NCBI GenBank assembly: GCA_002773835.1 | Contig: PFAC01000012.1 | Location: 1-47,001, forward strand | DNA length: 47,001 bases | Reading direction: 5' to 3' | Origin: Chlamydiae bacterium CG10_big_fil_rev_8_21_14_0_10_35_9 | Lineage (GTDB): Bacteria > Chlamydiota > Chlamydiia > Chlamydiales > SM23-39 | In this document: positions 7,461-17,136 of the stretch, in pieces | Layout: every line of letters starts with the position of its first letter | Position numbering within the stretch: position 1 is the stretch's first letter | Program-made: the position numbers and the translations under genes | Notes under the pieces: generated by a model | Databases searched by the model: none | What the model was told of the DNA's origin: nothing | The model's input: the letters and a program-made list of their open reading frames with translations, nothing else

Positions 7461-7490
7461 GCTCATGTAAAAGGCGGACTTGCTTTGGCT
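7411..7490 (-). pseudogene. Relic 3' end of a fifth array copy
   Basis: Upstream of array copy 4 the bases still align with the C-terminal end of its sisters: the minus strand keeps the equivalents of the HPL..IP, EREFNKIME and Met-Glu codons, including the conserved AATAAAATTATGGAG run. One inserted base (GCATTTATAG against GCATTATAG) breaks the frame and no open frame continues rightwards into 7491-7558. It is read as what remains of a deleted fifth copy. The next 68 bases are very AT-rich and featureless. Confidence 0.7.
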
Positions 7491-7558
7491 ACCTTTTTTA
7501 GGACTTAAGATTATAAATTAACTGATAATTATAAATTAATGTTTTTTTTAAATATTAA

Positions 7559-7981
7559 TTAAATAATTATGACTTGAGAGAAATTATTCTGAAAAAGTTC
7601 TTTTTCCTCAGCTAGAAGAAGAGTTCCTGGTGTAATGATGTTTTTTTTATCCTGACGGATAAAGCTTCGCGTATTTTTAGCAATTTTTTGAGTGAAAGGA
7701 GTATTTCCCTCAATTTTGTTAGGCATGTCCCAGTTTAGCTGATCTATTTTTAAAATAATAAATGCACTTAAAGTTTTAATATCTTCCGGAAATTGATGAT
7801 GTTTAACATAATTAACAAATAATTTGGTTACTGGATTTTCTTCAAAAAGACGACTAAAGAAGTGTTCATTTGAAGTAAGCTTTAAAAATTGAGCACAATG
7901 AGGACAAATAGCTGATTTTTGAATTCTTTCACCACAATGAAGGCAAAAAGTAGGAAAAATGAAGTCTAAAATAAAACTCAT
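7559..7981 (-). CDS. Truncated ComF-like zinc-ribbon protein
   Basis: 140 residues. The N-terminus is the ComF/GntX zinc ribbon: FIFPTFCLHCGERIQKSAIC continuing to PHC, with cysteines at 13, 16, 26 and 29, preceded by the usual hydrophobic LDFIFP. ComF proteins are about 220-240 residues and carry a phosphoribosyltransferase domain with a PRPP loop (LLVDDVxTTG-like). Here that loop is not recognisable; the end reads GTLLLAEEKELFQNNFSQVI. So this is either a shortened, catalytically inactive form or a decaying gene. Its ATG overlaps the stop of the very long upstream gene (ATGA), so they are co-translated. A role in DNA uptake cannot be claimed. Confidence 0.6.
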   Translation of the reverse strand: MSFILDFIFPTFCLHCGERIQKSAICPHCAQFLKLTSNEHFFSRLFEENPVTKLFVNYVKHHQFPEDIKTLSAFIILKIDQLNWDMPNKIEGNTPFTQKIAKNTRSFIRQDKKNIITPGTLLLAEEKELFQNNFSQVIII

Positions 7982-10900
7982 TTTTTAGAAAAAAAACTTT
8001 TTTTAGTCTTTAAGCTGACTGCTGGCTTACCTAAATTTCCTTCAATACACAAAATAAAAGGCTCAGTAAACTTAAATAATACAAAATGCTTCATTTGAAT
8101 ATGGACATTAAGGTTTCCATCAAAATCTACAGTATGGCTATCTTTTTTATTAACTAAGAAAAACTTAGACCTTTTTCCTTCACTAAAAGAATCTTTAAGC
8201 TCTTCCACATAAAACTTTCCATCATGGATAGAAAAGTCAATTGCTCCTCTTACTGGTATTAACAGCTCCATGTCCAATCCAAAAATTCTACCGAGGAAAT
8301 CTGCAGGGATGTCAAAGACAGTATGTTCCCTTTTAAAAGAGTTAATAAAAGAAAGTGTACCCTTCCCTTCAAATGTTGATTTATCTTCTAAATCTCCATG
8401 TAAATCAGTAATGTTAAGCTCTCGTACTACCAGTGGTTTTATTTCTCCTAAAGAAGAGTTTTTTTTCTGTAGCAAGCTAGGCCTGAATTCTTTAAAAGAT
8501 ATTAATGGAATGGAAAAAAGCCATTTTCCTTCTTTAGATTTTTCTATGTTAATCTCATCAATTTTGTAAATGCCAGATCTGTCACTGATCTTAAAGTCGT
8601 CAACTTTCACTGCATCAGAAGAAATGTCTATAGAAGAAAGCATCGTTTTAAAAATACAGCCAGCAAGCTCACAGTCTTTTCCACTTAAAGTACCTTCAAA
8701 GTGAAAAGGATGTAAATAAAGCTTTCCTCTCAATTCATAACCTTTTCCCATATCTAGCTCAGTAAAAAACTCACTAACTAGATCCGGGAAAAGCAACTTT
8801 GCCTTATTCAAATCAAGCTTTAAACTTCCTATAAATGGAGAGCCTTCTTCATCTGATTCCTGGTAAAAACAGGCATCCAATCCTTCAAAACACCCATTAA
8901 TCGAATAGATTTTTAAAGACTGGTCAAACCGAAATAAAATAGTAAGCGGGGTATCTACTTTTTCTTCAAAAACAAGACTGCCCTCTATTTTGTCCGAAAA
9001 ATCTAGCTGAAAGTGAAATGGCAGATACTTATTCTGATGCCGATAACTTGCCCTCCCAGAAATACTTTCAGGACAAAGAAATAAATCAATGTCTCTAAAT
9101 ATATGAGGCACATCTTTTGAAGGAATTTGATATTCACTGATTTGCATATGGAGAGTTTGTGTCTGGGTATCAAATTCTCCCTTAGTAGAAAAGTCTAAAT
9201 CATCATTTTTATCAAAGAACTTACTTACCCCCTGTAAGGTAAGGCCCCACTTATTTTCTTTTATTAAATGGGATATGCCCTTTTTGGGTAAGTATACTTG
9301 CAAGTCTTCATAAGACCATTTTTCTTCTTTTGCTTTATGGTAAAGCCTACCTATTTTACAGTTTAACCAAGTAAACTTATCTTCAGGATGAAACACATGA
9401 ATATTTAATCCTCTTACTACTAGACCATCACTCAATGAAAAATACATTTTCATGGAACCTGTATTTTTTAAAGCAAAGTCATCAATAATCAGTTCACTTG
9501 TTTGAAGATCAATATCCGTCTCTATTTGCAACTTTCTATTGTCATAGGGAAGGTCAATAGAAAAACGGCCTACTCCCTGAATGTCTCCTTTGATATCTAT
9601 ATCTTTTTTAATAAGACTTTGAAAAAGATTGGCATTTATTTGCAGCTTAGTAAGCTCTCCATTAACTTGGAAATTATCATTTAAATAGAAGTTCATATCA
9701 ACTTTTCCCAAAGAAGGCAGTTGCAATAAACAATTAGAGAAAATCCATTGATCCTGTCCCTTTTGTATCTCACATGAGCCGCTATAGTCATCTAAGGCAA
9801 CATTGGCAATTTTCCAAAAGCTGCCTTCTCCATTTGCTTTTAGCGATAGTTCATTAAAGGAGTTCCGACCTATTTGCAGGTTTTTCCCATTTAAGGAAAT
9901 GCAGGATTTTTCATTGGAAGTAAATGCTACACTGCAAGCAATTACTCCTGATAATTTCTCAGGAAGGATTTCATTGATTGCAGTAGGTAGAATTGCTGGT
10001 GTAAAAATTTGATTTATTACTTTTATTTGCTCGGGTAACATCGCCAAGTCAATCTCAGGAGACATCTTTAACCGTTGCAATTTGTAATTTTTAAAATTGA
10101 GTTCATTCACATGTAGTTTAGTCCCAAAAAAGTGTGTTTTTTCATTATCTAACAGCACACTAAACTCATTTTCCTCAGCTATAACATCTCCTTTAAGGCG
10201 AACAACATCCCAAAGTGAATTAGAAAGCCTTGCATCAAAACTTATATTTTCTTGTAGTAAAATATAGGGAACATAGAGATCAAACACCTCTTGGGAATCT
10301 AAAGAGTGTAAAAACATCCGAGCTGTTACATCACTAATTCCTCCTTGTCTAGTAAATGAGTTGTAAGAAAAAACTCCCTTTAACTTTTGAAGATTTGCCT
10401 GCGATGACATTAAATAACTAACATCTTCCAAAGCAATTTTAGCCTTCCAGTTAAGTGGAACTGTGTCGTCATGTAAAACTGTTGATAAATAAAATCCATT
10501 TTTTGAACTTTCGAACGATCCTTTAACTGGGATATTAGCAAGAGGATTAAAAGAAAAATGTCGCAGAAAAATTTCTAAATCTTCTATCTCACCCTTTATT
10601 TTATTAGTTAGGATCTGCAGTGCTTTTTCTTTTAGATGGAAGGAAAAAACTCCTTCAAAATCAATTTTTTCTGATTGGGTGTTGTCAACCTGTAGGGTAA
10701 TATTATCATTTGACAGTGCAAAGTATCCCATTATCTCTTCGAAAGAGACTTTATATTTTTTGACAGTTACTGCTCCCTTTTCAATAGGAAAACTACAGTT
10801 TAGTTTTTTTTCTTCTAAAAAATAATCTAAGTTAATACAACAGCTTGTATCTAACTCATTATTAGTAGAATAACCAATATTTTTTAAAGTAAAGTGCCAT

Positions 10901-12813
10901 GAGTTTGTATCGCCGACCAAGTCTTTTGCATTAATAACTGCTGTAACTTTTTTTGCATCTAGCCTTGCTAAAAAATTAGCCTTTCCCTGAAAACTTATTT
11001 CAGGATCATAGGTAAGTCTTTCTAAAGTTATATTAGCGCCTTTTATCCACCCATGCTGAATTTTTTTAACAAACTTTTTTTCCTTATTCAAACTATCCAA
11101 TAAATTTAATTCGAAACTAAAAGAATCTTGCACAGATTCTTCATCAAAAAACTGCAAGTTGCCAGAAATTTCACTTCTTTTAACAGCAAGTTCCGAATAA
11201 AAGTGTAAGGAGCTATAGCCTGAGATTATCTTTAAATTATCAGCAATAAGAGGATCTAAGTCCCCCCATCTTCCCTTTAGTTTTGCTTCAATAGAAGGAT
11301 CCTCAACAGCTCCATGAACAGTGCATGATCCTATGGTATTATATATGCTAAAGTCTAGCTTAGAGGGCTGCACTATCCCAGTAGAAAATTTTAATGCTCC
11401 TTGGATATTATCTATGTGTATATTAGGAGCAAGGGAATGAAAAGATCCCTGATCGATATCAATTTGCCCATTTATCGATGTGAGAGATTTTAAATTGTAC
11501 GAACCGTTTAAAAGTATTTTATTTGCAGTTAACTTGTTATTTTCAGCGGAAGCTATTAAACCATTAGCTAAGAAATTACTAAAGGCAAACTCAATAGAAC
11601 CTTTTTCAAAATAGTGAGCAATAATATTACCTGAAAATATCCCCTTTTCTATTTTAACACTTGGCAAGTCTCTTATAAGACCCTCAAAAATCTTTTGAAG
11701 ACAACCAAAATGTTTAGAATCTAATTTATGTAGTTTAGTTTCTAAGGATAAAAAAGAGTTTTCTTCTTCTAAATTGAAAGTAAGGCCAGAAGTGTTGTTA
11801 AAATTAATAGCGCCTTTTAGCCAATTTGCAAAGAAACTGTGAAAAAAGCCTTTTCCTGAAGTAGAAAAATGGAAATCATCTTTTTCATATTTCCCTATTC
11901 CTTCGAAATCCCATTTAGGTCCAATGCCAGGATTAAAAGAAAACTTTCCTGACAAGTCAGATAAAACATTTTCGCTTTTTACATGAATTTTCCCTTCTTC
12001 AATTTTAGAGTCTATCCTCAGTTTTTGAATAAAAAGGGAAGGTACCCACTTGTTAAGCTTTCCTTGGAAAGTAGGATATTCCCCTTCAAGAAAAAGTTTT
12101 TTTGCCGAAAGGCAAATATCTGTAGATAATCCTTGGGATACAAAATCTTCAATACAAAGGTTATAAAAAAGATAATTAAGAGTTTCATTATATCGTAATA
12201 CGGCAAATCCATTAGCATATCCTTGCAAATCAGAGTAGAAAAAATCTTTAAAATGTTGAAAGAATGTAAGGTCAAAATGCTGAAAGTTTATTTCAGCAAG
12301 CTTATTTTCTTTTTGAGCAGTAATATTCACGGTTAACAAGGCATCTTCCTTGTTATGGAATTGCCTTACAATAACCTTCTTATTGCTGGAAAAGGGCTGA
12401 GTAAAACAATCAATTATCACCTTATCTTTATCAAAAAACACTTCCGTATTTTTACAGGAAAAAGAAACATGAATTCTGCTTGATTTGGTTTTTGTAAAAG
12501 AAGGAATTTTTAGCAGCTCAACTTTAGAATCTGCAGCATCGACATGAAGAAAGAAATCTAATGCTTTAAGGTTAACTTTATAAGAAACAGTCAAGCTTTC
12601 AGTAGAAAGTGTATAATTGTCTTTTCTTTTGATTTGAGCATTTTTTAAAACCCATCCATCTAATGTTTTGTGACAAGAGTCATAAGTTAGCGAGGCATTA
12701 AGGCTTGATCGAACAAAATATCCTAATACTTTTTGAAAGCTAAAGTGATAAATTTCGCTCTTAAAAACAAGCAAACTCAAAAAAATAACAAAAAAAATCC
12801 CTTTTTTAACCAT
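7978..12813 (-). CDS. Very large AsmA/TamB-like envelope protein
   Basis: 1611 residues from the ATG at 12813 (a GTG at 12822 would add three). One N-terminal membrane helix (KKGIFFVIFLSLLVF) is followed by a very long, largely beta-strand chain with no enzymatic motif. It has recurring short blocks such as INGQIDIDQGSF, IQGVGRFSIDL and LSGVIACSVAF, and a C-terminal IEGNLGKPAVSLKTKK, the type of ending seen in AsmA/YhdP/TamB proteins. These proteins form long hydrophobic grooves spanning the periplasm and are thought to move phospholipids to the outer membrane. The assignment is by architecture, not by a clear signature, so an unrelated repetitive beta protein is possible. It is divergent from nqrB across about 110 bases. 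Confidence 0.6.
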   Translation of the reverse strand: MVKKGIFFVIFLSLLVFKSEIYHFSFQKVLGYFVRSSLNASLTYDSCHKTLDGWVLKNAQIKRKDNYTLSTESLTVSYKVNLKALDFFLHVDAADSKVELLKIPSFTKTKSSRIHVSFSCKNTEVFFDKDKVIIDCFTQPFSSNKKVIVRQFHNKEDALLTVNITAQKENKLAEINFQHFDLTFFQHFKDFFYSDLQGYANGFAVLRYNETLNYLFYNLCIEDFVSQGLSTDICLSAKKLFLEGEYPTFQGKLNKWVPSLFIQKLRIDSKIEEGKIHVKSENVLSDLSGKFSFNPGIGPKWDFEGIGKYEKDDFHFSTSGKGFFHSFFANWLKGAINFNNTSGLTFNLEEENSFLSLETKLHKLDSKHFGCLQKIFEGLIRDLPSVKIEKGIFSGNIIAHYFEKGSIEFAFSNFLANGLIASAENNKLTANKILLNGSYNLKSLTSINGQIDIDQGSFHSLAPNIHIDNIQGALKFSTGIVQPSKLDFSIYNTIGSCTVHGAVEDPSIEAKLKGRWGDLDPLIADNLKIISGYSSLHFYSELAVKRSEISGNLQFFDEESVQDSFSFELNLLDSLNKEKKFVKKIQHGWIKGANITLERLTYDPEISFQGKANFLARLDAKKVTAVINAKDLVGDTNSWHFTLKNIGYSTNNELDTSCCINLDYFLEEKKLNCSFPIEKGAVTVKKYKVSFEEIMGYFALSNDNITLQVDNTQSEKIDFEGVFSFHLKEKALQILTNKIKGEIEDLEIFLRHFSFNPLANIPVKGSFESSKNGFYLSTVLHDDTVPLNWKAKIALEDVSYLMSSQANLQKLKGVFSYNSFTRQGGISDVTARMFLHSLDSQEVFDLYVPYILLQENISFDARLSNSLWDVVRLKGDVIAEENEFSVLLDNEKTHFFGTKLHVNELNFKNYKLQRLKMSPEIDLAMLPEQIKVINQIFTPAILPTAINEILPEKLSGVIACSVAFTSNEKSCISLNGKNLQIGRNSFNELSLKANGEGSFWKIANVALDDYSGSCEIQKGQDQWIFSNCLLQLPSLGKVDMNFYLNDNFQVNGELTKLQINANLFQSLIKKDIDIKGDIQGVGRFSIDLPYDNRKLQIETDIDLQTSELIIDDFALKNTGSMKMYFSLSDGLVVRGLNIHVFHPEDKFTWLNCKIGRLYHKAKEEKWSYEDLQVYLPKKGISHLIKENKWGLTLQGVSKFFDKNDDLDFSTKGEFDTQTQTLHMQISEYQIPSKDVPHIFRDIDLFLCPESISGRASYRHQNKYLPFHFQLDFSDKIEGSLVFEEKVDTPLTILFRFDQSLKIYSINGCFEGLDACFYQESDEEGSPFIGSLKLDLNKAKLLFPDLVSEFFTELDMGKGYELRGKLYLHPFHFEGTLSGKDCELAGCIFKTMLSSIDISSDAVKVDDFKISDRSGIYKIDEINIEKSKEGKWLFSIPLISFKEFRPSLLQKKNSSLGEIKPLVVRELNITDLHGDLEDKSTFEGKGTLSFINSFKREHTVFDIPADFLGRIFGLDMELLIPVRGAIDFSIHDGKFYVEELKDSFSEGKRSKFFLVNKKDSHTVDFDGNLNVHIQMKHFVLFKFTEPFILCIEGNLGKPAVSLKTKKSFFSKK

Positions 12814-12925
12814 ACAAAACACGATGTCTGACTTACTAGCATAATCAAATTGGTTTAAAGATCGAAGTAAAGAATCTTGAAAAAATTATTTTTATTAAGT
12901 AGGTTTTAGTTTGAGGTCTAATAAC

Positions 12926-14452
12926 ATGCTAAAAAAAATTCTAGAAAAACAAGTTGAGTGGGTAGAAAAAAAACCAAAGCTGAAAAAGTTTGCACCTCTT
13001 GTTCGTGCAATTGATACTTTTTGTTTTGAACCCAAGATAAATACTAAACATCCTCCTTTCATTAGAGATGCCGTCGATTTAAAACGATGGATGATTATAG
13101 TTGTCTTTGCACTTATCCCCTGCACTATCATGGCTATTTGGAATAGTGGAGTCCAGGCCTATGTATATAGTAGTGGTAACTATTTGTTGATGAAAGAATT
13201 TATAGAAGCTTCTTCTTCTTTTTCCGGTTATTTCTCCTTTATCTTTGAAAATGGAAGGATTGTTTCGATTATAAAAGAAGGTCTTCTCTCTTTTCTTCCA
13301 GTTTTGCTTATTTCCTACGCTGTCGGAGGACTATGGGAATTTATTTTTGCTGTGGTAAAAGGGCACGAAATTTCTGAAGGATTTCTAGTTAGCGGACTTT
13401 TATATCCTTTAATTTTACCTCCGAGCCTTCCTTACTGGATGGTTGCAGTAGGAGTATCTCTTGGGATAGTAATCGGTAAAGAAGTTTTCGGGGGAACTGG
13501 CATGAACATTTTGAACCCAGCCCTTACTTGCCGAACATTTTTATACTTTGGATTTCCAGCTTATATGACTGGCGAGATTTGGGCCGGTAGAGATAACTAC
13601 ACTGTGTCCCAAAGCATTATGCAAATGAATGCTCAAGCTAATTTAAGCGGCGCTGATGCAATCTCTCAAGAAACAAGCTTAGCAATTTTCAACCTCCCAG
13701 GTGAAGTTAAAAGAATTCACATTGATACTATCGCCAATCATCACCTAGGAATAAAAACAGAAATTTTTCCTTACATTAACAATTACTTTCAAAAATGGTC
13801 ATCTGGCATCAGCAATACTGTACGAAATCTTTCTGACCTTACTCTTGATCAATTAAGAGAGTTTGTGACTGCTCCTTTTGAACAAGGGGGACTTGGGCTT
13901 GCTGTTGATAACTTTCCACTTGCTGAGAAGTTTATTCAACTTAAGTATGGACTAAACTTGTTTAGTGACGGCAATTTATTTTGGGGAAATAAATTAGGAT
14001 CATTTGGAGAAGTTTCGATTTTCTTTTGCATCATCGGAATGCTCCTTCTTTTAATTACAAGGGTAGGTTCTTTCCGAACCATGTTTGGCTTTATTATCGG
14101 AGTATTAGCAGCTTCCTTACTTGCTAGTTTTGCATCTACTACTTTTGGAGTCGAATCAGGAGCTTGGAATAGAGCTGTTTTTGACTTCCCTTTTTATAAG
14201 CATTTTCTAATTGGCAGTATAGCCTTTGGCATAGTCTTTATGGCAACGGACCCCGTATCCTCACCTTCTATGCGATCTTCACAATGGATGTATGGCATTT
14301 TGATAGGTGCACTTATCATTATTATTAGAACAATTAATCCAGCTTATCCAGAAGGTGTTATGTTGGCTATTTTATTTGCAAATGTATTTGCGCCTTTATT
14401 TGATTTCTATAATGTTCGTATTTATAGGAGGAAAAAGCGTGTCCTCCTCTGA
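12926..14452 (+). CDS. nqrB: Na+-translocating NADH:quinone reductase subunit B
   Basis: 508 residues from the ATG at 12926, preceded by GAGGT eight bases upstream (a TTG at 12911 would add five). Multi-spanning membrane subunit of the sodium pump. N-terminal motif HPPFIRDAVDLKRWM, then alternating helices with the conserved GKEVFGGTGMNILNPALTCR (about 185-204) and the C-terminal FMATDPVSSP. The covalent FMN threonine is normally in an SGAT motif; here the aligned stretch is DAISQETSLA, with Thr at about 250, so the threonine is kept but its neighbours differ. First gene of an nqrBCDE operon; nqrA and nqrF are absent from the window, and from memory they are also separate in Chlamydia. Confidence 0.96.
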   Translation: MLKKILEKQVEWVEKKPKLKKFAPLVRAIDTFCFEPKINTKHPPFIRDAVDLKRWMIIVVFALIPCTIMAIWNSGVQAYVYSSGNYLLMKEFIEASSSFSGYFSFIFENGRIVSIIKEGLLSFLPVLLISYAVGGLWEFIFAVVKGHEISEGFLVSGLLYPLILPPSLPYWMVAVGVSLGIVIGKEVFGGTGMNILNPALTCRTFLYFGFPAYMTGEIWAGRDNYTVSQSIMQMNAQANLSGADAISQETSLAIFNLPGEVKRIHIDTIANHHLGIKTEIFPYINNYFQKWSSGISNTVRNLSDLTLDQLREFVTAPFEQGGLGLAVDNFPLAEKFIQLKYGLNLFSDGNLFWGNKLGSFGEVSIFFCIIGMLLLLITRVGSFRTMFGFIIGVLAASLLASFASTTFGVESGAWNRAVFDFPFYKHFLIGSIAFGIVFMATDPVSSPSMRSSQWMYGILIGALIIIIRTINPAYPEGVMLAILFANVFAPLFDFYNVRIYRRKKRVLL

Positions 14453-15368
14453 ACAAAAACCGCCAACAGTGGAAAAATCCCATAACAGCAGAACACTGAT
14501 TTTTATTATTGTTATTTGCTCAAGCTGCGCTCTTATATTGGCTATATTAGCAAGTGTTCTAAAACCTAAACAAGAGGAAGCCAAGGAGCTTGACCGAAGC
14601 AAGCAGCTTATGATTTCAGCCAGTTTATTAAGTCCTGAAGGCTATTTTCTTGTTCAAAAAGATAACAAGTACGTACCTGCTGTTTTTTCTGAAAAAGAAC
14701 AGATACTTATTCCCTCCCCTTCCATTGTAAAAGCAAAAAGTAACGAAATCCTAAAGGTGTATCAAATTCGCATTCGGCCATTTTTAACTGATAACGAGGG
14801 AAATACTTATACTTTTCAAGAAAAAGGAATTGATTTAGCCAAATACTTAGAAAAAAACAAAAAAGATGGCTTTGCAGACCTTCCTCTTAAACTTGTCTAT
14901 GCTATTTTACCGAATAACTCTCCCCAAAATATCTCTGGAAGCACAACTCCTATTGGCTATGTTATTCCAATCAATGGAATGGGACTTTGGGATGCCATTT
15001 ATGGCTACCTTGCTATAGAAAGCAATGGAGATACAGTTATTGGCACTACTTGGTATGAACAATCTGAAACAGCAGGGTTAGGTGCTAATATTTCCTTTCC
15101 AAGCTGGCAAAAGGAATTCAAAAACAAAGTGATTTTTCATAAAGGAGCAACCGGAACTACTGATTTTGCACGTGCTCCAATTGGGATTGTTGTGGTAAAA
15201 GGCAAAGTAAGTGAAGTATACGGGTCCTCCCCTAAAGCGGATAGCGCTGTAGATGGTATAACTGGCGCTACATTAACAGGGATGGGAGTGACGAATGCTT
15301 ATAGGGATGTTTTAGAAAAATACCGCCCCTTTTTATTAAAGGTGCATCAGGAGAATATAAGCCCATGA
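14439..15368 (+). CDS. nqrC: Na+-translocating NADH:quinone reductase subunit C
   Basis: 309 residues from GTG 14439, chosen because AGGAGG (14426-14431) lies seven bases before it; the open frame extends further upstream but that part overlaps nqrB. One N-terminal helix ([20 protein letters not shown]), then a periplasmic domain with [20 protein letters not shown] and the FMN-attachment motif [10 protein letters not shown], the modified threonine being about residue 278. Other conserved parts are [15 protein letters not shown]. In Nqr this FMN passes electrons toward NqrB. It overlaps nqrB by 14 bases and nqrD by four (ATGA). Confidence 0.97.
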   Translation: MSSSEQKPPTVEKSHNSRTLIFIIVICSSCALILAILASVLKPKQEEAKELDRSKQLMISASLLSPEGYFLVQKDNKYVPAVFSEKEQILIPSPSIVKAKSNEILKVYQIRIRPFLTDNEGNTYTFQEKGIDLAKYLEKNKKDGFADLPLKLVYAILPNNSPQNISGSTTPIGYVIPINGMGLWDAIYGYLAIESNGDTVIGTTWYEQSETAGLGANISFPSWQKEFKNKVIFHKGATGTTDFARAPIGIVVVKGKVSEVYGSSPKADSAVDGITGATLTGMGVTNAYRDVLEKYRPFLLKVHQENISP

Positions 15369-15997
15369 CAAAGCCATACAAAGCCTATTTTTTAGACCCA
15401 TTATGGAGGAATAACCAAATACTTGTGGCCATATTAGGTATTTGTTCTGCTTTGGCAGTAACAGTTAAAGTACAAGTGGCGCTTACCATGGCAATAGCAG
15501 TATCTTTCGTAACTGCTTTTTCCAGCTTTTTTGTTTCTCTTATTAGAAAAATTACACCTGACAATGTTCGTATGATAGCTCAACTTGCTATCATTTCCAT
15601 GTTTGTTATTATTGTGGACCAATTTCTTAAAGCATTTTTCTTTGAGATGTCAAAAGTTTTATCTGTATTTGTGGGGCTTATTATTACTAACTGTTTAGTA
15701 ATGGGAAGAGCTGAAAGTATGGCCAAGAATGTACCTCCTATCCCGGCTTTCTTAGATGGTCTTGCGGCTGGAATGGGTTATGGCTATGTTATCATTTCTG
15801 TGGGAGCCATACGTGAAATTTTTGGTTTTGGATCTTTCTTTGGATTTCAAATCATTCCCACTTTCTTTTACGCAACACCTCAAAACCCTAGTGCCTATGT
15901 GAATTTTGGATTAATGCCACTTGCTCCTGCTGCTTTTTTTATCTTAGGTGGATTTATTTGGATTGCTAACATTATTAATCAAAAAAGGTCCTTTTAA
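15365..15997 (+). CDS. nqrD: Na+-translocating NADH:quinone reductase subunit D
   Basis: 210 residues, about six membrane helices. NqrD and NqrE are homologous with inverted topology and together hold an iron centre in the membrane through paired cysteines. The expected ones are present: C27 in [13 protein letters not shown] and C110 in [14 protein letters not shown]. Other family blocks are [20 protein letters not shown] and [24 protein letters not shown] overlap with nqrE, ATGA overlap with nqrC: tight coupling for a 1:1 complex. Confidence 0.96.
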   Translation: MTKPYKAYFLDPLWRNNQILVAILGICSALAVTVKVQVALTMAIAVSFVTAFSSFFVSLIRKITPDNVRMIAQLAIISMFVIIVDQFLKAFFFEMSKVLSVFVGLIITNCLVMGRAESMAKNVPPIPAFLDGLAAGMGYGYVIISVGAIREIFGFGSFFGFQIIPTFFYATPQNPSAYVNFGLMPLAPAAFFILGGFIWIANIINQKRSF

Positions 15998-16707
15998 TGT
16001 GGTTAGGAGAATATAGTCTTACAAATTTATTGGGTTTGCTGATTCAGTCAGTTTTTATTCAAAACATTCTACTTTTTTATTTTCTTGGTATGTGCTCGTA
16101 TTTAGCTTGTTCCAATAAAATGTCAACAGCCAATGGCCTTGGAAAAGCAGTTACTTTTGTAATTTTTGTCTCTGGAACAATTAACTGGTTTGTTCATAGA
16201 TTTATCACGGCCCCCAATGCATTAACATGGCTGTCTAATTTAGGCATCGATGCAAGCGGTGTTAATCTAAATTTTTTAGAACTGCTTATTTATATTTCCG
16301 TTATTGCAGCTTTTGTACAAGTATTAGAAATCGTCATTGATAAGTTTTCTCCTGCCCTATACTCTGCTCTAGGAGTCTACCTTCCATTGATTACAGTGAA
16401 TTGTGCTATTTTAGGAGCTTGTCTTTTTGCAACGGCAAGAGGATATCCCCTTATACCTAATATGATATATGTATTGGGCTCAGGAATTGGCTGGTGGCTG
16501 GCTATTGCTCTTATTGCCTCGATTAGAGAAAAACTTAAGTATTCAGATATTTCAGCTAATTTAAAAGGAATGGGTATTACTTTTATAACTACAGGACTGA
16601 TGGCACTTGGATTTTTAGCTTTAACAGGGATTAATCTAGATGAAATGGAAGAGGTTCAAACCCCTGCTTCTATCGAAAGAACGAAAGATTTAGAAGGAAC
16701 CCCTTAA
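15997..16707 (+). CDS. nqrE: Na+-translocating NADH:quinone reductase subunit E
   Basis: 236 residues, slightly longer than the usual ~200 because of a polar C-terminal tail (LDEMEEVQTPASIERT). Hydrophobic helices include IQNILLFYFLGMCSYLACS with C33, and LITVNCAILGACLFATARG with C136, the positions that bind the membrane iron centre together with NqrD. The motif SAGNLG-type turn is replaced by STANGLGKAV. Last gene of the operon. Its TAA shares a TTAA palindrome with the stop of the convergent gcsH, leaving no intergenic terminator. Confidence 0.96.
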   Translation: MWLGEYSLTNLLGLLIQSVFIQNILLFYFLGMCSYLACSNKMSTANGLGKAVTFVIFVSGTINWFVHRFITAPNALTWLSNLGIDASGVNLNFLELLIYISVIAAFVQVLEIVIDKFSPALYSALGVYLPLITVNCAILGACLFATARGYPLIPNMIYVLGSGIGWWLAIALIASIREKLKYSDISANLKGMGITFITTGLMALGFLALTGINLDEMEEVQTPASIERTKDLEGTP

Positions 16708-17063
16708 TCTAACAAGTTTTGATATTCTTCTAATGTTAAAAGTCCTTTATATTCTAAAGGATTGGTAAGTTTTATTTTAAATAACCAGCCCTCATTTTCA
16801 GAAGATTCGTTAATTTTTTCTGTTTCTTGATCCAGCGAATGGTTAACCTCAATAATTTCACCTGAGACAGGACTATATACATCAGCAGCGGCTTTTGTTG
16901 ACTCTAATACACATACTTCTTGACCTGCTTCTACCTGCATGCCCACCTTGGGGAGTTCAATATAAACTATTTCACCTAGTTCATTCTGAGCAAACTCGGT
17001 TACCCCAACAGTTGCAATATTGTCCTGTAATGAAATCCATTCATGTGATTCAGTAAATTTCAT
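16704..17063 (-). CDS. gcsH: Glycine cleavage system H protein
   Basis: 119 residues starting at the ATG at 17063 (AAAGG about eight bases upstream); the longer frame to 17132 has no family match in its extra residues. Start MKFTESHEWI is the classical H-protein opening. The lipoylated lysine is K57 in VLESTKAAADVYSP, and NEGWLFKIKL near the end is conserved. No P or T protein is seen here. In chlamydiae GcsH is retained without a full glycine cleavage system, so it may act as a lipoyl carrier or donor; the lipoate ligase at 29321-30049 is the obvious partner. Confidence 0.95.
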   Translation of the reverse strand: MKFTESHEWISLQDNIATVGVTEFAQNELGEIVYIELPKVGMQVEAGQEVCVLESTKAAADVYSPVSGEIIEVNHSLDQETEKINESSENEGWLFKIKLTNPLEYKGLLTLEEYQNLLD

Positions 17064-17136
17064 ATGTCGACCTTTGTTTTTCACTTTCCATTTTGATAGA
17101 TGACAAAAATTTATGGGTAGCAAATTTTTCATAATT

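Noticed and set aside
14307-14438. Upstream extension of nqrC
   Set aside because: The extra residues overlap nqrB in another frame and have no similarity to NqrC; AGGAGG before GTG 14439 fixes the start.
16650-16665. GGTTCAAACCCC as the T-loop of a tRNA
   Set aside because: It lies within nqrE and no cloverleaf can be formed with the flanking bases.
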